Below are positions 1-9,073 of a stretch of DNA of 64,000 bases, piece by piece. Made by a program: the position numbers and the translations under genes. This DNA is from Nocardia arizonensis. Lineage in GTDB: Bacteria; Actinomycetota; Actinomycetes; Mycobacteriales; Mycobacteriaceae. The notes beneath the pieces are model-generated. The model was not told the DNA's origin. It was given only the letters and a program-made list of their open reading frames with translations, and made no database searches. The stretch is from the NCBI RefSeq assembly GCF_001310275.1, contig NZ_LGYZ01000001.1, forward strand, positions 62,001 to 126,000, read 5' to 3'. Within the stretch, counting starts at the first letter, position 1; each line of letters begins with the position of its first letter.

Positions 1-158
1 ACACCGCCGCGCCGGACCCCGCGCGGTCCGAGAAGCCGATCCCGACCACCGAGGCGAAGCCGGCGGCGGATCAGAAGCCGGTGTGGAGTGTCAATCGCTT
101 CCTGCCGAAGGCCGCCGCACCGGGCTCGCGTCCCAAGACGGACGTGTCCGCGAAATAA
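1..158 (+). CDS. C-terminal tail of an unidentified protein (partial)
   Basis: The window opens inside a reading frame that runs to a TAA at 156-158. The visible 51 residues are rich in Pro, Ala and Lys and end in a short basic segment (VNRFLPK near the end). Low-complexity tails like this occur at the C-termini of many actinobacterial envelope and regulatory proteins, so no function can be assigned. The frame uses G/C at most third positions, which supports real coding sequence. Confidence 0.55.
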   Translation, partial: TAAPDPARSEKPIPTTEAKPAADQKPVWSVNRFLPKAAAPGSRPKTDVSAK

Positions 159-194
159 CGATCGATCCCGATCGTCACCCCAAAGGATGGAATC

Positions 195-350
195 ATGATT
201 GTTCTCGGACTCATTCTGCTGCTCGTCGGCTGGTTGGTCGGAATCCCATTGCTCACCACCGCAGGCATCGTGGTACTGCTCGTCGGCGCGGTCCTGGCGA
301 TCGCGGGTTCCGCGGGCCGCCCGGTCGGCGGACGGCGGCACTATTACTGA
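195..350 (+). CDS. small membrane protein, DUF6131 family
   Basis: A 51-residue protein that is almost entirely two hydrophobic segments (about residues 2-20 and 24-42) followed by a conserved basic-aromatic tail, GGRRHYY. The spacing of the hydrophobic blocks and the GRPVGGRRHY ending are the signature of the DUF6131 family, small actinobacterial membrane proteins of unknown role. The ATG at 195 is preceded by an AAAGGA ribosome site at 181-186. It is transcribed toward the phosphoribosyltransferase gene and shares a hairpin terminator with it. The call comes from length and motif memory, not a search. Confidence 0.75.
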   Translation: MIVLGLILLLVGWLVGIPLLTTAGIVVLLVGAVLAIAGSAGRPVGGRRHYY

Positions 351-374
351 CCCCGCCGCACAAGACCTCGAAAA

Positions 375-411
375 CCGCACCCCCGGTCGGATCATCCGAC
401 CGGGGGTGCGG
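375..411. terminator. bidirectional terminator, 18-bp perfect stem
   Basis: Arms 375-392 and 394-411 are perfect reverse complements (left arm begins CCGCACCCCCGG) around a single central base. On the minus strand the hairpin is followed by TTTT (complement of 371-374), so it fits a rho-independent terminator for the phosphoribosyltransferase gene, whose stop codon lies inside the hairpin. On the plus strand it sits 25 bases after the DUF6131 stop. Confidence 0.8.
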
Positions 412-1072
412 CGAGTCCGGCGGCGCTGCGGTCGTCCGCGGCGCGATCGAGTAGGTCGACGATTCCCCGATCGGTCACGTCATCGAATTCCTTATACCAG
501 TGGGCTATCGAATGGAACAGCTCCGGTGTCTCCAGGCACACGACATTGTCCACGTGCGCGGCCAGCACCCGAATGGCCCGCGGCGAGCCGACCGGTACGG
601 CAAGCAGCACCCGCCTCGCGCCCTGGGCCCGCGCCATCGCGCACGCCGCCCGCGCCGAGGCGCCGGTGGCGACGCCGTCGTCGACGACGATCGCGGTCGC
701 GCCCGCCAGTGGAACCGGCGCATGCGTGGCGCGATAGCGAAGCGCGCTGCGGGACAGGTCATGTCGGACCTCGGTCTCCACCCGCACCCGCTCGGCGCCG
801 GAGACGAATGCCCGGCCCGCGGCCTCGTCGTCGATGATCCGCACCCCGTTCTCGCCGATGGCGCCGAAGGACAGCCGCGGCTGGAAGGGAACCGGAAGTT
901 TGCGCACCACAGCGACATCGAGCGGAGCCCGCAGGGCGGTGGCGATCTCGTAGGCCACCGGGACTCCGCCGCGTGCCACGCCGACCACGACGACATCGTC
1001 GTCGGGGAATCGGAATCCCCGCAGCCGCCCGATCAATCGGCGACCGGCATCGCGGCGATCGTGGAAAGGCAT
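392..1072 (-). CDS. phosphoribosyltransferase-domain protein
   Basis: 226 residues. The type I phosphoribosyltransferase fold is shown by the PRPP-binding signature around AIVVDDGVATGAS (about residues 120-132) and by an earlier loop VGVARGGVPVAYE (about 29-41). This belongs to the predicted PRT family common in actinobacterial stress (dormancy-type) loci, where the true substrate is unknown. The ATG at 1072 is chosen over an upstream frame extension because GAGGAGG lies 5-6 bases before it. It is followed by the hairpin at 375-411. Family certain, substrate unknown. Confidence 0.85.
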   Translation of the reverse strand: MPFHDRRDAGRRLIGRLRGFRFPDDDVVVVGVARGGVPVAYEIATALRAPLDVAVVRKLPVPFQPRLSFGAIGENGVRIIDDEAAGRAFVSGAERVRVETEVRHDLSRSALRYRATHAPVPLAGATAIVVDDGVATGASARAACAMARAQGARRVLLAVPVGSPRAIRVLAAHVDNVVCLETPELFHSIAHWYKEFDDVTDRGIVDLLDRAADDRSAAGLAAPPVG

Positions 1073-1205
1073 GTCGGTCCTCCTCGCTCGAGTACCGGGG
1101 GGAATCGGAGTCACACCGTCGGGACCCGTCGAGGATTCGTACTTTACGCCCCTCGAACCCGGAAACGCACTGTCGCATCCGAATGATGACGTATGCACGT
1201 AGGCG

Positions 1206-1940
1206 TCATATTCCCGCCACATCGGCGATATGGCCGATGCCGTAGGTGACGGCCATCGCCAGCGCGCCGCCGGCTACCACCCGCAGCACCGCCCGGCCGC
1301 GCCTGCTACCGCCGAGACGGGCGCTGAGCGATCCGGTCAGCGCGAGCGCGACCAGCACCGCGGCGAAGGTCACCGGGATGCGCGCGGGCACCGGCGGTAC
1401 CAGGATCGCCACCAGTGGCAGCAGCGCGCCGACGGTGAAGGCGACCGCCGAGGAGAAGGCGGCCTGCCACGGATTGGTCAGCGCGCGCGGGTCCAATCCC
1501 AGTTCCGCCTCGGCGTGGGCGGTGAAGGCGTCGTGCGCGGTGAGTTCCTCGGCGACCTTGCGGGCGGTCTCGGGCGAGAGACCCTTGGCGTGGTAGATGC
1601 CCGCGAGTTCCTCCAGTTCGAAGTCGGGTTCCTCGCGCAGTTCCCGGCGTTCCTTGGCCAGCAACGCGCGCTCGGAATCGCGCTGGGTGCTAACCGAGAC
1701 GTATTCGCCCACCGCCATGGAGATGGCGCCCGCTGTCAATCCGGCTATACCGGCGGTGAAGATCTCGGTGGTCCCGGTTGTGGCCGCCGCCACACCGACG
1801 ACCAGACCGGCCGTCGACACGATGCCGTCGTTGGCGCCGAGCACGCCCGCGCGCAACCAGTTGAGCCGGGAGGCGAAACCATCGCCGTGTGGTTCGTGCG
1901 GGTGGGGCTGATCGGGCATCGGGACGGTCGAATCCACCAT
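1206..1940 (-). CDS. VIT1/CCC1-family metal transporter
   Basis: 244 residues. The N-terminal half carries the family signature LRAGVLGANDGIVSTAGLVVG (about residues 30-50, quoted here in part as GANDGIVSTAGLVVG) and AISMAVGEYVSVSTQRDSE, which form the metal-translocation membrane helices in plant and yeast Fe/Mn vacuolar transporters. A charged cytoplasmic stretch (ERRELREE, metal-binding region in homologues) separates them from two or three C-terminal helices. The protein probably moves Fe2+ or Mn2+ across the membrane. The ATG at 1940 gives a complete family-length protein; a longer frame upstream lacks membrane character. Confidence 0.85.
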   Translation of the reverse strand: MVDSTVPMPDQPHPHEPHGDGFASRLNWLRAGVLGANDGIVSTAGLVVGVAAATTGTTEIFTAGIAGLTAGAISMAVGEYVSVSTQRDSERALLAKERRELREEPDFELEELAGIYHAKGLSPETARKVAEELTAHDAFTAHAEAELGLDPRALTNPWQAAFSSAVAFTVGALLPLVAILVPPVPARIPVTFAAVLVALALTGSLSARLGGSRRGRAVLRVVAGGALAMAVTYGIGHIADVAGI

Positions 1941-1975
1941 GTGCCGAACCCTAGCCGCCCACGCCGTGGTCGGTT

Positions 1976-2341
1976 TCAGTACCTGCGTCGTGTCGGGACC
2001 GGATGCGGCAGCAACCTGCGATGGATCACCTGTAGGACCAGCAGCAGAAGTACCGACAACGCGCAGGTGGTGTAATCGCCGAATACGATTGCGAGCACTG
2101 CGAACCCGCCGAACAGCGGGATCTCGAGCAGGGCGCACCACGCCAGGATTCGCAGCCGGGTGGCATTGGTGTCCAGCCAGCGCACCCCGTCATCGATGAT
2201 CTCCCCCGCCGTGATCGAACACACCAGGCCGTCGCCGACCTGGACGAACCGGTGCACGGCCTCGTCGCGGGTCAACTCGCCGAGCCAGGCCCGATCGATC
2301 AGCCGCTTGCCCTCTTCGGCAACCTCTCTGACCGTGTCCAT
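1976..2341 (-). CDS. uncharacterised two-helix membrane protein
   Basis: 121 residues. The N-terminal half (1-65) is soluble and acidic, and the second half has two hydrophobic segments at about 66-85 and 88-106, followed by a basic tail (HRRLLPHPVPTRRRY) that should lie in the cytoplasm. The ATG at 2341 has a GGAAGGGA ribosome site. I do not recognise the family. It lies 35 bp upstream of the VIT1-like gene on the same strand and may be co-transcribed with it. Confidence 0.65.
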   Translation of the reverse strand: MDTVREVAEEGKRLIDRAWLGELTRDEAVHRFVQVGDGLVCSITAGEIIDDGVRWLDTNATRLRILAWCALLEIPLFGGFAVLAIVFGDYTTCALSVLLLLVLQVIHRRLLPHPVPTRRRY

Positions 2342-2461
2342 GCGATCCCTTCCCGATATTCGGTCGTGAAGTCTATGACGCGCTCGCGGGCGTTCCTAGG
2401 GGCGATCGCGTGCCCGCGACGGGTGTCCGGTGCGGATTCGGCCGCCGTCACCGATTGCGGC

Positions 2462-3196
2462 ATGCTGTCGGACATGATCGATCTGCTCGGCAGGGGCACG
2501 CGAGGTGTGATGGTGGTCGTGGCGGGCGCTGTGCTCGTCGCCGGATGCGGTGCCGACGGCGATTCCGCGGGCGGCGGGAACTCCGCGCCGGTCACCACGG
2601 CGCGTGAGCGATTGCTGCTCACCGCACAGGAATTCCCCGCGGGAACGGAGAAGGTCGACGTGCCGCAGGACCGCCTCCAGGCCGCCGCCGCCGACCTCGC
2701 CGGCGGCCTGCAGTCGGCCACCTTCGACCCGCCGGAATGCGCGAGCACCCAGCAGGATCTCAGCGACGCCACCAAGGATCTGCTCGCCCAGGCCGCGGTG
2801 TCGGCCGTGTCCGACGAGCGCACCGGCGTCATGTACACCGAATTCATCGCGGGGCGCGCCGGTGATACGAAGCGCATCGTCGCGGGCAATAACGCCTGTC
2901 CCGAGGTCGTGCTCACCTCGACCATCGAAGGCCGCCGGATCACCACCCGGTCCAAGGTCCAAAACCTCAGCGCGCCCGCGGAATTGAACGGCGTCGACGC
3001 GATCGTCTATCGCTCGACCACGGTGTCCGCGGTCGGCGAGGGCAAACCGCTGACCTCCACCGCCTTCATGGGCATCGCCGTGCTCCGCGGGGTCACGGTG
3101 GCGGTGCGGTCGAGCACCCTGCGCGACGGCGCGGACGAGACGGTGTTCACCAAGGTCTTCACCGACGCGGTCGACAAGGTGCGCGAGGCCGCCTAG
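2462..3196 (+). CDS. putative secreted lipoprotein
   Basis: About 244 residues. A signal segment (VMVVVAGAVLVAGC) ends in a lipobox with the acceptor cysteine, followed by a Gly/Ser/Asp-rich linker, so export and lipid anchoring are expected. The mature part (from LLLTAQEFPAG) resembles mycobacterial and nocardial sensor-like lipoproteins of the DUF5642/PknH-extracellular type, with two cysteines (PPEC and NNAC) placed to form a disulfide; this family call is tentative. An in-frame ATG at 2474 is an equally good start. The last 4 bases overlap the convergent AraC gene. Confidence 0.7.
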   Translation: MLSDMIDLLGRGTRGVMVVVAGAVLVAGCGADGDSAGGGNSAPVTTARERLLLTAQEFPAGTEKVDVPQDRLQAAAADLAGGLQSATFDPPECASTQQDLSDATKDLLAQAAVSAVSDERTGVMYTEFIAGRAGDTKRIVAGNNACPEVVLTSTIEGRRITTRSKVQNLSAPAELNGVDAIVYRSTTVSAVGEGKPLTSTAFMGIAVLRGVTVAVRSSTLRDGADETVFTKVFTDAVDKVREAA

Positions 3197-4200
3197 CGGA
3201 TCGCGCCGCGGCGCAGCGCGGTCGGGGTCGAACCCCACCAGCGGCGCGCGCAGCGGGTGAAGGTGGCCTGTTCGGACAGGCCGATGAGCGAGGCGATCTG
3301 ACTCATCGGCATATCGGTGGTGGTCAGATAGCGGCGGGCCTCATGGCGGCGCACATCGTCGAGTATCGCGGCGAAGGTGGTGCCCTCGGCGGCCAGACGG
3401 CGCTGCACGGTACGCGGGTGCATGGCCAGAAGCGCTGCCACCACGCCGATTTCGGGCGGTGTCGTACCGAGCAGACGCTGCACGGTGGCGCGGATCTGCG
3501 GTACCAGGGAGGCGTCGGCGGTATCGGTCTGCTCGGCGAGAAAGGCCATCGCGAGACGGTGCAGATTCTCGTCCCCGCCCGACAGCGGCCTGTTGCCCAG
3601 ATTGCTCGGCACCCGGAGCATGGCCGCGGGCCGGTCGACGCGCACCGGCGCGTCGAAGAACCGCTCGTAGGCCGCGACCGGCGCGGGCGGGCGGTAGGGC
3701 AGTTCCACCGACCGCAGCCCGTAGCGGTCCTCGACCAGCCGCTGGATCGCCCGGTGCACGAATCCGAGGCCGAGGTCGGTGCCCTGCACCGGACTCGGCC
3801 TACCCGGCGCGACACCGTAGCGCAGACCGATCACCCCGCGGTCGCCGTACGGGTCGGGTTCCATCGTCAGCCGCAGTGCGCGGGCGTGCACGAACAGGTA
3901 GCGCTCGGTGCATTCCAGCACGTCGGCCAGCGTGGGGGAGTTGCGGATGGCCAGCGCGAGCGGGCCGAGCATGTCGAGGTCCTGCCGGTAGGCGATGCGC
4001 AGTCCGAGATCGGGCCGCCCGAGCCGGTGCGCCGCCAGTTCCAGTACGGCGGCCACCGACTCGTCGGGTATCAGCAGATCGTCGGTGTCGAGCGCCGCGG
4101 GCGGCAGTCCGATGATCCGGGCGAGTTCCTCGGCGTCGCCGCCGAGTTCCGCCACGGTCGCGCGGAAGCCGCGCAGTCCCGCGGAACGAATCATCGACAT
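3193..4200 (-). CDS. AraC-family regulator (PF12625-type N-terminus)
   Basis: 335 residues. The N-terminal ~190 residues match the arabinose-binding-like domain of OruR/ArgR-type regulators (ELGGDAEELARIIGLPP, LALAIRNSPTLADVLE). The C-terminal ~100 hold the double AraC helix-turn-helix, including HPRTVQRRLAAEGTTF and the closing SLIGLSEQATFTRCARRWWG. It is divergent from the EthA-like monooxygenase gene across a 69-bp gap and so is the best candidate for its regulator. The ATG at 4200 is used; an in-frame TTG at 4215 is possible. Ligand unknown. Confidence 0.85.
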   Translation of the reverse strand: MSMIRSAGLRGFRATVAELGGDAEELARIIGLPPAALDTDDLLIPDESVAAVLELAAHRLGRPDLGLRIAYRQDLDMLGPLALAIRNSPTLADVLECTERYLFVHARALRLTMEPDPYGDRGVIGLRYGVAPGRPSPVQGTDLGLGFVHRAIQRLVEDRYGLRSVELPYRPPAPVAAYERFFDAPVRVDRPAAMLRVPSNLGNRPLSGGDENLHRLAMAFLAEQTDTADASLVPQIRATVQRLLGTTPPEIGVVAALLAMHPRTVQRRLAAEGTTFAAILDDVRRHEARRYLTTTDMPMSQIASLIGLSEQATFTRCARRWWGSTPTALRRGAIR

Positions 4201-4269
4201 GTCGCCCAGAATCAAATACTTGTCGCGTTAAGTCAAGTGAGACGGCGCTGAGCGCAGCACACTGGAGTC

Positions 4270-5778
4270 ATGACCGAGACGGACATTGTTGCCGAGCACA
4301 TTGATGTCGTGATCGTCGGCGCGGGACTTTCCGGAATCGGGGCCGCCTACCGGTTGCAGACCGAATGTCCGGGCAAGAGCTACGCGATCCTCGAGGCGCG
4401 CGACGCACTCGGCGGCACCTGGGATTTGTTCCGCTACCCGGGGATTCGCTCCGATTCCGACATGTTCACCCTCGGTTATCCGTTCAAGCCGTGGCGCGAT
4501 GCCAAGTCCATCGCCGACGGACCCTCGATTCTGCGCTATGTCACCGAGACCGCGACAGAATCCGGCATCGACCGCCATATCCGGTACGGCATGAAGGTGC
4601 TCTCGGCCGACTGGTCGAGCGAACGGGCGCTCTGGACGCTGAGCATCGAGCGCCGCGACGGCGCGGGCGCGACCGAGCGCACCACGCTGACCTGCAACTT
4701 CCTCTACGCCTGCGCGGGTTACTACAACTACGATCACGGTCACGCTCCCGAATTCCCCGGTGTCGAAGATTTCCAGGGGCGGGTGGTGCATCCGCAGTTC
4801 TGGCCCGACGACCTCGACTACGCGGGCAAGCGAGTGGTGGTCATCGGCAGCGGCGCGACCGCGGTAACCCTGGTCCCGGCGATGGCCGAACAGGCCGAAT
4901 CGGTGACCATGTTGCAGCGAAGTCCGACCTGGATCAGCGCTGTCCCCGGCCGCGACAAGCAGGCCGACAAGATCCGTGAACTGCTGCCGCCGAAACTGGC
5001 GCACCGGATCATCCGCACCAAGAACATCCTGTTCGGCATCGGCTTCTACCAGTACTGCCGCCGCCGTCCCGAAGCCGCGCGCAAACTGCTCACCGGGTTC
5101 GCCACCCGCATACTCAAGGACGAGAAGCTCGTCGCCGAACATTTCACCCCGAGCTATGACCCGTGGGATCAGCGGTTGTGCGCGGCGCCGGACGCGGATT
5201 TCTTCAGGGCGATGAAGAAAGGCAAGGCCGAGGTGGTCACCGACCGCATCGAAACCTTCGTGCCCGAGGGCATCCGGTGCGAGTCCGGGCGCGTGCTGCC
5301 CGCCGACATCGTGATCACCGCGACCGGACTGCGACTGCTGGCCTTCGGCGGCATCACCCCGCACGTGGACGGTGTCCCGGTCGAGCTGTCCGAACAGTTC
5401 GTGTGGCAGGGCGCCATGCTCACCGGTATCCCCAATTTCGCCGTATGCATCGGCTACACCAATGCCTCGTGGACCCTGCGCGCCGATCTCACCTCGCGCC
5501 TGGTCTGCAAGGTGCTGCGGTACATGGACCGCAACGACTACGCCGCGGTGGTGCCGCGTCCGCGCGGACCGCTGGACGAACGTCCGCTGCTCGACTTGGC
5601 CTCTGGCTATATCCAGCGCTCCATCGGCGAGTTTCCGCGCCAGGGCGATCGGCACCCGTGGAAGGTGCGCCAGAACTACGTGCTGGATTCGGCGACCACA
5701 CTGCGCACCGACCTGTCCAAGACGCTCGTGCCCACCCCGCGCGCCGAGGTCGGCCGACCCGCCGCGGCGGTGCGCTGA
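4270..5778 (+). CDS. FAD-dependent Baeyer-Villiger monooxygenase, EthA-like
   Basis: 502 residues. It carries an N-terminal FAD Rossmann motif (VVIVGAGLSGIGAAYRL, about residues 13-29), the Baeyer-Villiger fingerprint FxGxxxHxxxWP as FQGRVVHPQFWP (about 167-178), and a second NADPH-binding VVVIGSGATAVTLVP (about 192-206). Segments such as GGTWDLFRYPGIRSDSDM and IGYTNASWTLRADL are nearly those of Mycobacterium tuberculosis EthA, the flavoprotein that oxidises ketones and activates ethionamide. It probably inserts oxygen into a ketone, substrate unknown. In M. tuberculosis ethA is next to the TetR gene ethR; here the divergent neighbour is an AraC protein. Confidence 0.9.
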   Translation: MTETDIVAEHIDVVIVGAGLSGIGAAYRLQTECPGKSYAILEARDALGGTWDLFRYPGIRSDSDMFTLGYPFKPWRDAKSIADGPSILRYVTETATESGIDRHIRYGMKVLSADWSSERALWTLSIERRDGAGATERTTLTCNFLYACAGYYNYDHGHAPEFPGVEDFQGRVVHPQFWPDDLDYAGKRVVVIGSGATAVTLVPAMAEQAESVTMLQRSPTWISAVPGRDKQADKIRELLPPKLAHRIIRTKNILFGIGFYQYCRRRPEAARKLLTGFATRILKDEKLVAEHFTPSYDPWDQRLCAAPDADFFRAMKKGKAEVVTDRIETFVPEGIRCESGRVLPADIVITATGLRLLAFGGITPHVDGVPVELSEQFVWQGAMLTGIPNFAVCIGYTNASWTLRADLTSRLVCKVLRYMDRNDYAAVVPRPRGPLDERPLLDLASGYIQRSIGEFPRQGDRHPWKVRQNYVLDSATTLRTDLSKTLVPTPRAEVGRPAAAVR

Positions 5779-5779
5779 C

Positions 5780-5989
5780 TCAGTCCGGCATCTGCCGCAT
5801 CTCCAGCAGCGTCAGCCCGAGCGCGTCGATGCGGGCCATGATCCCGCGCAGCGCGACCGTATCGGCGACGGGGCCGAAGAGGGTCGTCACATCGCCGGGG
5901 GCGCGATCGGAGGCGGTGAGTTCGGGAAATGCGGCCAGCGCGCGTTCGGAGAGCGTGCCGTCGATGATGAACTGATATCGGACCGGCAT
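5780..5989 (-). CDS. small hypothetical protein (69 aa)
   Basis: A 69-residue soluble protein beginning MPVRYQFIIDGTLSE. It has a beta-strand then helix then mixed pattern and ends ALGLTLLEMRQMPD. The ATG at 5989 is chosen because GAGAGGAG lies about 5 bases before it, while the upstream TTG at 5995 would overlap that site. It is convergent with the monooxygenase gene, the stops being one base apart. Similar small proteins occur in many actinobacteria, but I know no function. Confidence 0.6.
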   Translation of the reverse strand: MPVRYQFIIDGTLSERALAAFPELTASDRAPGDVTTLFGPVADTVALRGIMARIDALGLTLLEMRQMPD

Positions 5990-6105
5990 GGGCAACTCCT
6001 CTCCCGGACGGCGGGCTCGGGCGACGATCGTCGGCCCGGTGTCGAGCGTGCTCCGTACGGTGCGGTGGCGTCCTCACCCTGCGCGGATGAGATCGGCGCG
6101 GCGGA

Positions 6106-8766
6106 TCACAGCAGCCCGATCCGGCGCGCACGCAACATCGCCTCGGCACGCGAATTCGCGCCGAGCTTGGCGTAGACGGCGCGCAGATGGGTTTTGACGG
6201 TATTGATCGAAACGCCGAGATCCTGGGCGATCTGCAAGGCCGTGCGCCCGCTCGGCAGTTGTCGGAGCACGGTCAGTTCGGCGTCGGTGAGCGCGGGGGT
6301 CATGGGCTGGGGCCGGGCGGCGGCGTATTCGCGCACGGTCTCGACGAACACGTTGCCGGTGCCGAAGCGGCCCGCGTGATCGTGCAGCAGCGTCAGAGCA
6401 CCCGCGACCTCGAAGAACGGCCGCACCAGCCGGTCGGGGGCGGCCAGGCGCACGGCCTCGGCGAGCCCTTCGTAGGACTTCACCGGTCGGTCGAGCCGAT
6501 GCGCGGCGCAGGCGTAGAGCAGCCACGCGGTGACCGCGGAATAGGCGGGCAGTGCGGCGGCGCGGTCGAGCAGCGGCTGTACCGCGTCGAGTATGTCCTG
6601 CGGTTTGTTCATCGCCTCGGCCACCGCGGCGCAGGCCAGCACGGCATCGGGTGCGCCGTGCAGCGTCCGGTGCGCGGTCGCGGCGAGCTGGGCGGCGAGA
6701 TCACGTTCGTGCAGGCGCAGCAGTATCGACACCACCGGGACCAGCAGGCGCCCGTCGATCGGCGGACGCGGTGTCTCGCCGAGCAATCGCTGCATCTGCC
6801 CGTGCAGGCGCATGGCCGCCGCGTACTTGTCGGCGGCGGCGTCGAAACCCAGCAACAGCCCGACGATATAGGCGTGACGACCCGCGACCGGTTCATTGGC
6901 GCCGTCCAATCCGCGCCGGGTCTGCGCCAGACCGGCCAGATCCTCCGGTTCCACGGGTTCGCCCTGGAGATAGTCGGCCAGTGCGCGCAATGCGATCGCG
7001 TGCACGTGATCGGGTTGCCGGGTCAGGTCGTGCGCGAGTGCGAGATCGATGGCGCGGGTGGCGCGGTCGCGCATGAGCGGAATCGGCCCGGTCAGCGCCG
7101 AGGCCGCCGCGAGCCGGGTCACCGCGCGCAGTTGCAGCCGGTGGTTACCGGTGTGCTCGGCCAATGCCAGCGCCCGGTGCAACGCCTGCTCGCCCGCGAT
7201 GACCGAGCCCGCGCACAGCCGTGCGCTGCCGAGCTGGATGGCCAGATAGCAGTCGAGATCGGTCTGCCCGGTGGTCGGCGGGTCGGCCGAGATCGGAAGG
7301 GTCGCGCGGTTTTCCGGTGATCCTTCGCCGCCGACCCCGATCGCCACCTCGACCGCCGCGGTGGCGGCCAGGCGCATCGCCGCCAACCAGGTCGCGGTGA
7401 CGACCGCCGAACCGGCCGGGTCGCGGGCCGCGAACTGGTCGAGATAGGCCGCCGCCGCGGCATTGTCGCCGCGTTCGACCGCGTCGATCACCCGCAGCAG
7501 CACAACGAAGGGATCGTCGAGCAGTCGCGCGGTGGCGGCGTCGAGTTTGTGGAACAGGATCGGTCCGGTTCCCTCGAGGACCATGCGCAGACCGTATTCC
7601 CTTATGTAGGAGGACAATTGGGGCTGTCCGGGTTCGGCGAGCAGATGCGGAAGGGCCGCGGTCGGATCGCCAACGGTCAGGTACCAGCGGCCCGACCTTC
7701 GATGCAGTTCCGCGATCCGCTGCGGGGTGGCGCGTTGCAGTTCGGCGAGCAGATACGCGCGCAGCATCGGATGGTAGGAGTACCGCAGCCGATCCTCGTG
7801 CACGGTGTGCTGCACCGGGAAGTTGATGCGCGCCAAGTCGTCGAGGACGCGAGGGGTGCGCGGACCGGCCAACTCCTCGGCCAGCGCGTCGGTGAAAGAT
7901 TCGGGTACGCAGGTGGCGAGCAGGAAGTCGCGCACGTCGTCATCGAGCACCTCGATCAACTCACCGACCAGGAAGTCCGAGATGGGATGCGGTGCGTGGG
8001 CGAGCATGGCCAGCGCCGTACCGCGTTCTGGTCCGTGCATGGCGGTGTAGAGCGCGGCTATGCGCACCAGCGCCGCCCAGCCGCGGGTGAGGTGATGGAT
8101 CGACGCCAGTTCGTCCTCGTCCAGCGGGCATCCGTGCTCGACGAAGACCGAGGCGATGTGTTCGGCGTCGAAGGCCAGATCCGTCGGGCCGAGGCGCACC
8201 AGGCGGCCCGCCATGTCGAGGCTGTGCCAGCGCAGCGGCGGTTCGTAACGGCCGGTGACGATGGTGAGCATCGGCGCGGGGGCGTAGTGCAGGAAGTATT
8301 CGAGTCCGGCCAGCGCCAGCGGGTCGGTCAGCAGGTGCGCGTCGTCGAGCACGACGACCGCGGGTCGTTCGGCCGCGTCCTGCACCAGATCGATCACCGC
8401 GCCCATGGGATCGGTGGACTGGCGGGCGCCGTCCGTGGGAAGTCCGAGTTGGGCGCGGATCTCGGTCCACAGCCGGGCGGCATCGTCCATCGTCTCGGTG
8501 ACGGTGATCCAGCAGTAGCGCGTCTTCGGATGCCCGTGTAGATGCCGCCGCAGCCATTCCGCCGCGAGCACCGTCTTACCGCTACCGGCGGGCGAACACA
8601 TGAGGACCGTGCGTCCGGCCGCGGGTGCGGCGGCGGAGTCCAGCCGCGCGTGGGTGTCGCGCAGGATGAGCGGGGTGAACAGCGGCGCGGGTATGCCGCT
8701 CGACATCATCGCACCGGCGGTCACCGCCGGAGCCGGTACAAGGTGGAGTCGTCGCGAAGAGTGCAC
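6106..8766 (-). CDS. LuxR-family LAL (MalT-type) transcriptional regulator
   Basis: 886 residues. The Walker A motif CSPAGSGKT lies at about residues 57-65, the Walker B-like VVVLDDAHLL about 65 residues later, then a long helical repeat middle section and a C-terminal LuxR helix-turn-helix (LTDAELTVLRQLPSGRT through SINTVKTHLRAVYAKLG). This is the STAND ATPase/LuxR architecture of MalT-like activators, which use ATP and an inducer to oligomerise. The start is the GTG at 8766, not an upstream ATG, because a perfect AGGAGG lies 5 bases before it. Inducer and targets are unknown; the divergent DUF7144 gene is one candidate target. Confidence 0.9.
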   Translation of the reverse strand: MHSSRRLHLVPAPAVTAGAMMSSGIPAPLFTPLILRDTHARLDSAAAPAAGRTVLMCSPAGSGKTVLAAEWLRRHLHGHPKTRYCWITVTETMDDAARLWTEIRAQLGLPTDGARQSTDPMGAVIDLVQDAAERPAVVVLDDAHLLTDPLALAGLEYFLHYAPAPMLTIVTGRYEPPLRWHSLDMAGRLVRLGPTDLAFDAEHIASVFVEHGCPLDEDELASIHHLTRGWAALVRIAALYTAMHGPERGTALAMLAHAPHPISDFLVGELIEVLDDDVRDFLLATCVPESFTDALAEELAGPRTPRVLDDLARINFPVQHTVHEDRLRYSYHPMLRAYLLAELQRATPQRIAELHRRSGRWYLTVGDPTAALPHLLAEPGQPQLSSYIREYGLRMVLEGTGPILFHKLDAATARLLDDPFVVLLRVIDAVERGDNAAAAAYLDQFAARDPAGSAVVTATWLAAMRLAATAAVEVAIGVGGEGSPENRATLPISADPPTTGQTDLDCYLAIQLGSARLCAGSVIAGEQALHRALALAEHTGNHRLQLRAVTRLAAASALTGPIPLMRDRATRAIDLALAHDLTRQPDHVHAIALRALADYLQGEPVEPEDLAGLAQTRRGLDGANEPVAGRHAYIVGLLLGFDAAADKYAAAMRLHGQMQRLLGETPRPPIDGRLLVPVVSILLRLHERDLAAQLAATAHRTLHGAPDAVLACAAVAEAMNKPQDILDAVQPLLDRAAALPAYSAVTAWLLYACAAHRLDRPVKSYEGLAEAVRLAAPDRLVRPFFEVAGALTLLHDHAGRFGTGNVFVETVREYAAARPQPMTPALTDAELTVLRQLPSGRTALQIAQDLGVSINTVKTHLRAVYAKLGANSRAEAMLRARRIGLL

Positions 8767-9073
8767 CCTAGCCTCCTGGGACGGTACTGCCTCATCTCTC
8801 GCCGTCTGCTGTCGGACATCCGAGCATACCGACCGAACAGGCTTTTTTGGCGCGTAGCAAACCATCCGCGACTCATACGGAGTGGATGAGGACCCCGCAG
8901 GTCCGCGCGCAGCCGTCGCGGACCGCTCGGCAGCGGATCGGCGCGAATGCGCGCCACTCGGTTACCGCACCGCAACCGGAGGCGGGCGGGTATCACCCGT
9001 AGCGGGTGAGGAAACCCGTGTCGCCGGTGGACTGAGATGGAATCCAGGTTCTTCTCTCGCGGAAGGGATAGCA
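8767..9073. other. intergenic divergent control region with palindrome at 8993-9009
   Basis: This 307-bp gap separates the LAL regulator gene (minus) from the DUF7144 gene (plus) and must hold both promoters. It contains an inverted repeat TCACCCG-TAG-CGGGTGA at 8993-9009, 64 bases before the downstream ATG, which could be an operator. A T-rich run (GCTTTTTTGG) lies near 8840. No gene was found in it. Confidence 0.35.

Noticed and set aside
4228..5655. A 475-codon open frame on the minus strand across the EthA-like gene
   Set aside because: It is antisense to a gene with clear catalytic motifs; long antisense frames are expected from the GC third-position bias, and its product is low-complexity His/Gly/Arg-rich.
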